Positions 7,201 through 12,041 of a DNA stretch of 12,041 bases are shown piece after piece. Both the position numbers and the translations under genes were made by a program. Within the stretch, counting starts at the first letter, position 1; each line of letters opens with the position of its first letter. The notes beneath the pieces were generated by a model. The model was not told the DNA's origin. It was given only the letters and a program-made list of their open reading frames with translations, and ran no database searches. Source of the DNA: JBBDWJ01 sp040902925 (GTDB lineage: Bacteria > Acidobacteriota > Terriglobia > Bryobacterales > UBA6623); the NCBI GenBank assembly GCA_040902925.1, contig JBBDWJ010000333.1:1-12041 (forward strand), in the 5' to 3' direction.

Positions 7201-8854
7201 GCTGCTGATGAGCCTGCGGCTGTTGTCGCCGGCAACGGTGAGGGTGCCGGTCAATCAGACCACTCCGGACGCCATTCGCGTCAAAGTCGAGACTGCCGCG
7301 GGCCCCGCTTCCAACGTTGCCGTCTATTTTGAAACGCCGCCTGGAGTTCACATCGAGCCCTCGGTGCGCACAACCGATTCCAACGGTGTCGCCTCGGCGC
7401 CGGTCCGCCTCGGGTGCATTAGCGATGGCGGCCGGGTCGATGTCGGCCTAACGCCAGGCACGTCGCAGCGGTCGGTTCGAATCGAGCCCCTTGCGGCTGA
7501 GTTTGAGAACCTATCAGTAATACAAGGGAATCGCCAGAGCGGAACGCCCGGCGAACGGCTCCCCGAGGCGTTGGTGGTGGAGGCCGCGGATCAATGCGGC
7601 AATCCAATTGACGGCCTCACTGTCGCCTGGAGCGTGCAGCCGGCGAATGCCGCTTCGCTCGAGGTGACGTCCAACGAAACGACCTCTCGCGGCCGTGCTT
7701 CGACGCTCGCGCGGATCGGTTCGCACTCCGGCCCCTTCACGGTCACGGCCACCATTCAGGGCAAGCCGGCGCGTTTCGATCTCGAAGCCGAGGCCGGCCC
7801 GTCGGGACTGGTCTCATTGTCGGGGCATTCCCAGCGCGTGCCTAAGAGCCAGTCAGCGCCGCAGCCGCTAGTAGCGCGAGTAACGGACCCGCAGGGCAAC
7901 GGATTTTCGGGCGTGCGCGTGAACTTCCGCTTGCTCGAAGGCAGCGGCCAACTCGATCCGTCGAGCGTCCTCACCGGTGAGGACGGCCGCGCCGCCACGG
8001 TATTCACAGCCGGCTTGCGGTTGGGCCCCGTGCGCATCGAGGCTTCCGCATTCGACGAGACGTCGGAGTTCGATCTGCTTGTGACCGGGCGTAAGCCGGT
8101 CGTCGAACCCGCGGCGGTCGTCGACGGAGCGGGTTTTGAAATCGGACTCACGGCAGGCGGCGCCGGCTCGATTTTCGGCGTCAATATGATGGAAGACATC
8201 AACGGCGTGCTGGTTCCCGCGCCAAACGCCGTCGCTCTGTCGCAGGACGGCACTCAGCAAAGCGCCGGACTGTGGCCGCTCGAGTTCGAGGGTGTCAGCA
8301 TTCGGATCAACGGCCAGCCCGCGCCGCTATTCGCTTTGGCCAGCATGGAGGGTTTCCAACAGATCAATTTCCAGGTGCCGTTCGATGTCGCTTCATTCAG
8401 CCAGGCGAGCGTGGAAATTACCAACAACGGAAGCACGACGACGCTGAACAATATTCCGGTTCTGCCCGCGAAGCCGCGATTCTTCGAGATTCCGATCGAC
8501 GATAAAGTCTACGCAGCGGCCCTGCATCTCGACTACAGTCTGGTTGAACCAGCGGCGCCGGCGCGCCCTGGCGAGATCATTCTGCTGTTCCTGACCGGGC
8601 TCGGCCCGACCGATCCAGAGGTAGCCACGAATTTGCCGGGGCCAGTCCCGCCCGCCGCTACCGTGCTTCAACCCACGGTACGTTTGGCTGGAGCCGAGCA
8701 ACAAGTGTTGGGGAGTTTCTACGCGCCCCAGCTCACCTCGGTCTATCAAATCAACCTGCGAATCCATGAAGGCACCGCACCCGGAGACCAGGAGATCGAG
8801 GCGTTCATCGAAGGTGTCGGTGGGCAGAAACTGTTGCTTCCCGTCGGACCGTAA
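4208..8854 (+). CDS. Large secreted multidomain protein with duplicated six-Cys domain, Ig-like repeats and Solibacter-type C-terminal domain
   Basis: A 1548-residue exported protein. ATG 4208 is chosen over the longer reading from GTG 4058. GGAAGG lies 7 bases before it, and it opens a clean signal peptide (MTRWKLLL, a hydrophobic core, cleavage after about residue 24). Residues 37-444 and 481-887 are two copies of one domain, each starting with a Cys-x-Ala-x-Ala-Thr-Pro-like stretch, (V/I)RAEGI(T/A)EL and GDIV, and each containing GCFPTTT and EGFATAFKTEG. Six cysteines sit at matching positions, suggesting disulfides. An Asp-Pro linker (about 451-474) joins them. Four Ig-like units of about 100 residues follow (roughly 898-1295), then a C-terminal domain (about 1297-1548) matching the TIGR03437 pattern common in Solibacter. 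No catalytic motif is visible. A role in the envelope, adhesion or matrix is inferred from architecture only. The gene stands alone. Confidence 0.9.
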   Translation: MTRWKLLLTILVLWLTAPVESPAQTGVAPKALGTISCFAAATPATVRAEGITELLGDIVVSCTNLVPASSQNFDRYLTVNVSVSLAGLNITNNIDFGEGQQILDAVLVVNGNDSTTPQPTSILGGGDSRFALPQYGALAANNRVEWNALEFPVPGAPNEGTPTDDECAHFGNGVGGCFPTTTTVRITSLRGNASQLGVPAPAAPPSTQVTAFVSITGEAVPPISNNVLNIGVPLLGMNASVVQPGFGTPCVAADQTVSIRLLEGFATAFKTEGSPNVGPGNTADEAGYYAPGSNGGDGASGSTRIVHRFSNIPAGVTIKAPKHIDLGSPAQSRDAVEIRLVSGANADGEGGTLTTGEGYVTVALNQGSGVAVYEFRDSDPNTSEGIDVALKISWDDSDNPPLGSGQISTLLGPVSTVLPASKDAPEPRFIDTNPSETLLTVAACNTEPPPDPDPDPDPDPDPDPDPDPDPEPEPWVPQITCIATATPQTIRAEGIAELVGDIVLTCTSPPPTTPPDNFPRYLTTSIGVSLAGVNVTNNINFGAGASFIDAVLVVNQNDDASPNPAPVFSAGDDRFQEPQYGKLAAPNRVEWEGVRFPVPGAPNDGVGGTACGSFANVPGGCFPTTTSIRITSLRANASQLGIPGQASFPATQVAAFLSVGGEAPFPVSNNVLNVGVPLLGLLPELNGPVSGTQCQQVEQIAFIKLKEGFATAFKTEGTASVAPGNSIDEAGYPAPGSNGGNGATGPTRFLLRFRNIPAGVTIKTPEKVDQSPGAASLLKLALTLVTGADENGAGGVLATGREMQTVAITNGSGFAVYEVRDANPSALESLDIPVLVSWPSGIASPGTGQVAIDYAPLSTVLQASQPAPEPRFIDVNQFKTLLTVSTCTTEPPPSAAVLSKVSGDNQVVPGGSPFPLPLVARLTQAGQPVANRALTISVPAPGSQYVSCSPVTTTGTDGSAFISCVAAENNTGSNQFAAIHVSDGTAQLGSPFGATVQPLLMSLRLLSPATVRVPVNQTTPDAIRVKVETAAGPASNVAVYFETPPGVHIEPSVRTTDSNGVASAPVRLGCISDGGRVDVGLTPGTSQRSVRIEPLAAEFENLSVIQGNRQSGTPGERLPEALVVEAADQCGNPIDGLTVAWSVQPANAASLEVTSNETTSRGRASTLARIGSHSGPFTVTATIQGKPARFDLEAEAGPSGLVSLSGHSQRVPKSQSAPQPLVARVTDPQGNGFSGVRVNFRLLEGSGQLDPSSVLTGEDGRAATVFTAGLRLGPVRIEASAFDETSEFDLLVTGRKPVVEPAAVVDGAGFEIGLTAGGAGSIFGVNMMEDINGVLVPAPNAVALSQDGTQQSAGLWPLEFEGVSIRINGQPAPLFALASMEGFQQINFQVPFDVASFSQASVEITNNGSTTTLNNIPVLPAKPRFFEIPIDDKVYAAALHLDYSLVEPAAPARPGEIILLFLTGLGPTDPEVATNLPGPVPPAATVLQPTVRLAGAEQQVLGSFYAPQLTSVYQINLRIHEGTAPGDQEIEAFIEGVGGQKLLLPVGP
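4316..5539 (+). repeat. Coding repeat copy 1 (six-Cys domain, residues 37-444)
   Basis: First copy of a 408-residue unit, bounded by its first and last cysteine. The cysteines lie in the contexts ISC, VSC, DEC, GGCFP, TPC and AAC. The ISNNVLN(I/V)GVPLLG and IPAGVTIK stretches are almost identical in copy 2, and the DNA of the EGFATAFKTEG segment is also nearly identical. The rest has diverged, so the duplication is old. Confidence 0.85.
5558..5629 (+). repeat. Asp-Pro/Glu-Pro linker repeat
   Basis: Ten Asp-Pro pairs and two Glu-Pro pairs are encoded by a 6-bp period with varied synonymous codons (gat/gac, cct/ccc/ccg/cca). It forms a rigid, acidic, extended spacer between the two six-Cys domains. 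The codon variety suggests selection for the peptide rather than fresh DNA slippage. Confidence 0.9.
5648..6868 (+). repeat. Coding repeat copy 2 (six-Cys domain, residues 481-887)
   Basis: Second copy, 407 residues, in register with copy 1 at a period of 444 residues. The six cysteines recur in the contexts ITC, LTC, TAC, GGCFP, TQC and STC. Both copies end in the same pattern, PEPRFID followed by LLTV and a final Cys-x-Thr-Glu-Pro-Pro-Pro. Confidence 0.85.
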
Positions 8855-8870
8855 CGGAAGCGGTGTTGGC

Positions 8871-8887
8871 CGCGGTGCGGCTCCGCG
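8871..8887 (+). terminator. Hairpin after the large secreted protein gene
   Basis: CGCGG (8871-8875) pairs with CCGCG (8883-8887) across a 7-nt loop, 16 bp after the stop codon. No T run follows, so termination here is only possible. Confidence 0.25.
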
Positions 8888-8961
8888 ATGCTACTGCGTG
8901 GCGGCTTGGTGTGCGTTCCTTGATTGGCGCGCGCCAGCACGCCACTGACAGTCGTTCACGT

Positions 8962-8989
8962 GTGGCTGGGGGAACGGCTCCCCAGCTAC
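8962..8989. terminator. Strong hairpin between convergent genes, overlapping the DinB stop codon
   Basis: A 10-bp stem (GTGGCTGGGG with CCCCAGCTAC, one G-T pair) closes an 8-nt loop. It lies between the converging large gene and DinB gene and includes the DinB stop codon at 8986-8988. No T run follows on either side, but the position suggests a two-way transcription barrier or 3'-end protector. Confidence 0.5.
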
Positions 8990-9459
8990 CAAATATCCAG
9001 CAGCCTGCGCAGGATCAAAAGCTGGCCCAGGTGATACGCGTTGTGGTCGGCCAGCACCAGAGCTTCGCGCAGGATGGTTTGACCTTGACCATGTTCGATG
9101 CGGGCGAAAAGGTCGATCGCGGGATCTTCCACCATCCGCTGCATTGCGCGGTTGTCTGTTTTATAAGCGCGCACGCTCTTCTCCCACGCCGCCTCTTCCG
9201 GAGGCGCCTCCGCCTTCGGCCAATAACCGTCGGGATGCTCGGGCGACACATGCCCGGCATCGCGGCTGAACTCGAGAATGTCCCATTGCGCGATGCGGAT
9301 GTGTTCGAGGAGCTGCCAAGCCGTATAGGGCAGACCGTCGGGCTTGACGCCGCGCTTGGAGGCCGGCCAATCTGCCAGGATCGCTTCCGCCGTCGCGTGT
9401 GCGCCGTGGCTATTTAACAGCTCTACAATGTGCTTCCGCAGGTTTTGGTCGGAATTCAT
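8986..9459 (-). CDS. DinB-like family protein (DinB_2 type)
   Basis: A 157-residue, mostly helical protein of the DinB/YfiT-like four-helix-bundle superfamily, whose members bind a metal through three histidines; several are thiol S-transferases and most are of unknown function. The signature residues are present: the first His in LLEHIRIAQWDI, and a His-x3-His pair in ADHNAYHLGQL near the C-terminus. ATG 9459 is preferred over GTG 9471 because TGAGGG lies five bases ahead of it. Length is normal for the family. It converges on the large secreted-protein gene and is divergent from the small gene at 9591, with about 130 bp between the two starts. Despite the family name, a role in DNA damage is not implied. 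Confidence 0.88.
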   Translation of the reverse strand: MNSDQNLRKHIVELLNSHGAHATAEAILADWPASKRGVKPDGLPYTAWQLLEHIRIAQWDILEFSRDAGHVSPEHPDGYWPKAEAPPEEAAWEKSVRAYKTDNRAMQRMVEDPAIDLFARIEHGQGQTILREALVLADHNAYHLGQLLILRRLLDIW

Positions 9460-9590
9460 TTTGGCCCTCACGATCCAACTCCATACAGGGATGCTTTGCT
9501 GCCACGGAACGATTCGCCAAGTTTGACGCCTGGGGCCGCGGCAACTCTCCTCGGCAATTCTCTTGGATAAGCAGTTAAGATGGAAATTCG

Positions 9591-10013
9591 ATGACCTCTG
9601 AGCAACAACTCCGTGAGAAACTGCGAAAGATCTCGGCGCTGTTCGAGGGCGCTACCACTGCCGGCGAGAAGCGCGCCGCCGTGGCGGCCATCGAGCGCGT
9701 TAGAAAGGCTCTCGACGCGATCAAAAAAACCGAGCGCCCCCAAGAGTTCCACTTTACCCTGCCCGACCGCTGGCAGAGGCGCTTGTTTGCCGCGTTGTGC
9801 CGCCGCTATGGCCTGGAGCCCTACCGCTACAAACGCCAGCGCTACACAACCGTAATGGTTCGCATCCCAAAATCTTTCGTCGACCACACGCTCTGGCCGG
9901 AATACCTGGAGCTCAAAGCCGCGCTCGATGAGTACCTCAACGAAGCAACCGAGCGCATCATTCGCGAAGAGGTCTATCGCAACGCCGAAGAGGCCGCGGA
10001 GCGCGCGGGATAA
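9591..10013 (+). CDS. Small charged protein of unknown function
   Basis: A 140-residue, highly charged, mainly helical cytoplasmic protein with no signal or membrane segment. Residues 1-45 form an amphipathic helical hairpin (LREKLRKISALFEGA, then EKRAAVAAIERVRKALD) that resembles the start of DUF2786-type proteins. The middle carries an Arg/Tyr-rich segment (RYGLEPYRYKRQRYTTVMVRIP, about 78-98) that looks suited to nucleic-acid binding. The end is a Glu/Ala-rich helix. I recall similar hypothetical proteins in Acidobacteriota and other phyla but know no function. GGAA lies near the ATG as a weak ribosome binding site. A long open reading on the opposite strand (9468-10190) is judged a shadow because only this strand gives normal protein composition. 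Confidence 0.75.
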   Translation: MTSEQQLREKLRKISALFEGATTAGEKRAAVAAIERVRKALDAIKKTERPQEFHFTLPDRWQRRLFAALCRRYGLEPYRYKRQRYTTVMVRIPKSFVDHTLWPEYLELKAALDEYLNEATERIIREEVYRNAEEAAERAG

Positions 10014-10209
10014 AACCACCAAGCCGGCGATAGCAAGTACTGGGGAAAGCAGACGACCAGCACATGAACGTTTTGCCCTCCTAGCGCACCCTTGGCGGTC
10101 GTTCCCGGTGGCACGGTCCCTGTTCGCATTGAACAAGGCGGCGTGATGAGCCGTGGGGATGTGACCATGGCTGTACGGCCTTGATTGCATCGGAGCCGCA
10201 CGCTAAGCG

Positions 10210-10225
10210 CGGCGAATGTCCGCCG
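10210..10225 (-). terminator. Hairpin after the BrnT-type antitoxin operon
   Basis: CGGCG (10210-10214) pairs with CGCCG (10221-10225) over a 6-nt loop, shortly after the antitoxin stop on the minus strand; no T run follows. The antitoxin stop itself lies in the perfect 12-bp palindrome TTCAGCGCTGAA (10238-10249). The rest of 10014-10238 shows no gene. Confidence 0.25.
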
Positions 10226-10238
10226 GCAGGTAACAGGT

Positions 10239-10457
10239 TCAGCGCTGAATCTTTCGCAACTCGATTACCAGACGGAGCGCGTCATTCACCGCGCGCTCAT
10301 CGCGAAAGGCTTTTCGAACATCCGGGTCCAGCAGGACAAGGTTGGTTCCGGCATGGTACGCCTTGGCATACTTGCCGCGTACACCTCCCTTGAGCAGACC
10401 TTCTATGTCATATTCTGCTCTGAGATTGTCGCTTGCCTCAGTGCTGGGTTTCTTCAT
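10239..10457 (-). CDS. Antitoxin partner of the BrnT-type toxin
   Basis: A 72-residue protein immediately after the toxin gene, with its ATG 20 nt inside it. AAGGG stands just before the ATG, so translation is coupled. The pattern YD...GGVRGKYAKAYHAGTNLVLLDPDV, then a helix rich in Ala and Leu, belongs to a common family of small antitoxin-like proteins found beside BrnT/HigB-type toxins. The TNLVLLDPDV strand plus the following helices could form a ribbon-helix-helix-like DNA-binding dimer, as in BrnA, but the sequence is not a textbook BrnA. Function is inferred mainly from the toxin-first arrangement typical of brnTA, where the antitoxin neutralises the toxin and represses the operon. Confidence 0.75.
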   Translation of the reverse strand: MKKPSTEASDNLRAEYDIEGLLKGGVRGKYAKAYHAGTNLVLLDPDVRKAFRDERAVNDALRLVIELRKIQR

Positions 10458-10716
10458 AGGCCCTTCTCTCTCGGCGCGTCAGCGTTCGAGCACTAACGAT
10501 ACGAATCCGCCCGTGGCGATCCACATGGGCAACCATCACCAAGCGCGCTCGGCTCGATCGTCCGACGGTAATCGACCGGCTCTCGTCGCCGGAGTGGTCG
10601 GGGTCCGCAGCTGTAACGCCAAGAGAATCACCGAACACCGTTGCCGCCTCATGAAACGAGACCTTATGCTTGCGGAGATTCCCGGCCGCCTTTGCCGGAT
10701 CCCACTCAAATTCCAC
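10438..10716 (-). CDS. brnT: BrnT-family ribonuclease toxin
   Basis: A 92-residue protein with the full BrnT signature: the opening FEWDPAKAAGNLRKHKVSFHEAATVFGD (positions 3-30), then ADPDHS near 36-42, SITVGRSSRARLVMVAH in the middle, and RIRIVSARTLTRRERRAYE at the end. BrnT toxins are RelE-fold endoribonucleases that block translation when free. The start is a GTG at 10716. It is fixed by the family's N-terminus, although the GAGAGG ahead of it is unusually close. The toxin precedes its antitoxin, the normal order for this family, and overlaps it by 20 nt. Nothing is truncated. This is the second complete type II toxin-antitoxin module in the window and is unrelated to the one at 1403-1937. 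Confidence 0.92.
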   Translation of the reverse strand: MEFEWDPAKAAGNLRKHKVSFHEAATVFGDSLGVTAADPDHSGDESRSITVGRSSRARLVMVAHVDRHGRIRIVSARTLTRRERRAYEETQH

Positions 10717-10787
10717 GCCTCTCAGTGTACCCGGTTCCTCAGATTGTCAGGTTAGGAAACGGAACAGAGTGACTCCTGTCCTTTTTA

Positions 10788-10808
10788 CCCGCCGACTTTC
10801 CCGCCGAC
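10788..10808. repeat. 9-bp direct repeat upstream of the ABC permease
   Basis: CCCGCCGAC occurs at 10788-10796 and 10800-10808, 12 bp apart. This is about one helical turn and places both copies on one face of the DNA. It lies 52-73 bp before the permease start, so it could be an activator or repressor site. Confidence 0.35.
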
Positions 10809-10860
10809 ACGTTATTCTTGAGGCATCAAAGCGACGCACGCCGCGGCTCTAGGAGTCTTC

Positions 10861-12041
10861 ATGCATCTTGCGACATGGCTGGAAACCCTGCTTCAAGACG
10901 TTCGCCACTCTCTGCGTGTGTGGCGCAAGCGGCCGCTGATCGCGCTGACCGCCATCCTGACGATTGCGCTCGGCGCGGGAATGAACGTCGCGGTGTTCGA
11001 GGTCATCTGGAATGTGATGCTCAAGCCGCTGCCGTATGCGGATTCGGATCGGCTCGTGCAGGTCTGGCTGAGTGACGAAAAAGATGAGCGCAACGCGCCG
11101 CGGAACACCTTGATCGAGCAATGGCGCCAAGGCAGCCAGATGTTCGCTCAGATCGCCTCCTACCGGCCCTGGCGCGTTACCGTCGCGAGCGGTGGCGATC
11201 CCGAACAGGTTTTTGCCGCGGTCGTGTCGCCCGAGTTTTTCGAAACGCTGAGAACGCCGCTGCTGGCGGGCCGCGTCTTCCTACCCGAAGAAGCGAGGGA
11301 GGGCGGCGACAACGTAGTCCTGCTGCGTGAAGGGTATTGGCGAAATCGCTTCGACGCGGATACCGCCGTGGTGGGAGGCGACATCACCATCGACGGCATG
11401 CTCAGCCGTGTTATCGGCATCGTGCCCGATTCGTTTCGCGCCGCGGCGCTGATCGATGGCGTGCTGCTGGGATCGCGCAATCGCCGCAGCGCCAACGGCG
11501 AACCAGACGTCTATCTCCCTCTTTCGCGAGCGCGGATTGCGGGGATGAGAGTCCCTGTATCGACGAGCTACGTCATCGGCCGTTTGCACGGCGCGGCGAC
11601 CGTCGCTGATGCCACCGCGGAGTTGAGCTCGATCACGTCTGCCAACGCAACGACCGGCGACAATGCGACCACTACCGGCAAAGAGACGCGCCGCATCTGG
11701 GTTTCTCCGCTGCAAGCTGAGATCGGCCACAAGATACGGCCGGCGCTGCTCGCTTTGGTCGCGGCGACCGGCTGCGTGCTGCTCATCGCGTGCGCCAACC
11801 TAGCGAACCTGCTGCTATCACAAGCGGTGATGCGGCGGCGCGAGCTCGCGGTGCGGGCGGCATTGGGGGCCGGCCGCGCGCGCGTGGTCCGGCAGTTGTT
11901 GACCGAAGCCGCGGTGTTGTCGTTGGCCGGAGCTGCCGCGGGAGCCGCCGCCGCGCAGATTGTCTTACAGGTCGTGACGGCGCTCTATCCCGATGCCATT
12001 CCGCGTTCGGGCGAAGGCGGGCCGCCGTGGGCCGTTCATGC
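10861..12041 (+). CDS. ADOP-type (MacB/FtsX-like) ABC transporter permease, 3' end outside window
   Basis: The first 393 residues of a large permease; the frame is open to the window edge. After a short cytoplasmic start (LLQDVRHSLRVWRKRPLI) comes a membrane helix at about 24-50 with the family motif LTIALGAGMNVAVF. A periplasmic MacB-type core domain follows at about 51-290, including PLPYADSDRLVQVW and SPEFFETLRTPLLAGRVF. Next is the FtsX domain, with a membrane helix at 295-319 and the typical cytoplasmic stretch RRRELAVRAALGAGRARVVRQLL (325-347), which would contact an ATPase. This is the acidobacterial duplicated orphan permease pattern (TIGR03434, usually about 800 residues with two such halves). 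AGGAG lies six bases before the ATG. These permeases usually have no ATPase beside them; none is seen here upstream. The substrate is unknown. Confidence 0.93.
   Translation, partial: MHLATWLETLLQDVRHSLRVWRKRPLIALTAILTIALGAGMNVAVFEVIWNVMLKPLPYADSDRLVQVWLSDEKDERNAPRNTLIEQWRQGSQMFAQIASYRPWRVTVASGGDPEQVFAAVVSPEFFETLRTPLLAGRVFLPEEAREGGDNVVLLREGYWRNRFDADTAVVGGDITIDGMLSRVIGIVPDSFRAAALIDGVLLGSRNRRSANGEPDVYLPLSRARIAGMRVPVSTSYVIGRLHGAATVADATAELSSITSANATTGDNATTTGKETRRIWVSPLQAEIGHKIRPALLALVAATGCVLLIACANLANLLLSQAVMRRRELAVRAALGAGRARVVRQLLTEAAVLSLAGAAAGAAAAQIVLQVVTALYPDAIPRSGEGGPPWAVH

Noticed and set aside
9468..10190. 240-codon minus-strand frame opposite the small charged protein
   Set aside because: It overlaps the DinB start region and has no recognisable motif; the plus-strand protein has the more natural composition and helix pattern.
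1..12041. CRISPR array, tRNA or rRNA genes, intact insertion sequence
   Set aside because: I found no regularly spaced repeats of CRISPR size, no tRNA-like or rRNA-like sequence, and no transposase gene.

Overview
The window looks like chromosomal DNA of an Acidobacteriota species of the Solibacter/Bryobacter type. Two genes point there: the large secreted protein ends in a domain resembling the Solibacter-type C-terminal domain (TIGR03437), and the gene leaving the right edge is an ADOP-type (acidobacterial duplicated orphan permease) ABC permease. High GC, many secreted or membrane proteins, and WD40-like (PD40) sensor fragments fit this. The assignment comes from protein families I recognise, not from a search.

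Left part (1-1950, all minus strand): a toxin-antitoxin pair (antitoxin, then a PemK/MazF-type toxin that starts inside it) lies upstream of an 86-residue stub of an MmeI-like restriction-methyltransferase N-terminus. The stub breaks off where a membrane-anchored PD40 beta-propeller protein begins in another frame. This looks like the worn edge of a defence or accessory island, in which two unrelated genes were cut and joined near 1050. The propeller gene leaves the window at base 1.

1989-2666 holds no convincing gene. It carries a perfect 9-bp G-rich tandem repeat with G-quadruplex potential, a run of hairpins (2198-2566) and a 19-bp tandem duplication. It is either a structured RNA or decayed mobile or REP-like DNA.

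Centre: a Tat-exported amidohydrolase-2 family protein (minus) is divergent from a 1548-residue secreted multidomain protein (plus). The latter has a signal peptide, two copies of a six-cysteine domain of about 408 residues joined by an Asp-Pro linker, four Ig-like domains and the Solibacter-type C-terminal domain. About 600 bp of partly AT-rich intergenic DNA separate the two and carry weak regulatory candidates.

Right part: a DinB-like metal-binding protein (minus), a small charged protein of unknown function (plus), a second toxin-antitoxin pair (BrnT toxin then antitoxin, minus, overlapping by 20 nt), and the first 393 residues of the ADOP permease (plus).

I found no complete, clearly new multi-gene system. 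The best leads are the restriction-stub/propeller junction, the hairpin-rich gene desert, the duplicated six-cysteine domain, and the amidohydrolase that lacks two usual active-site residues.
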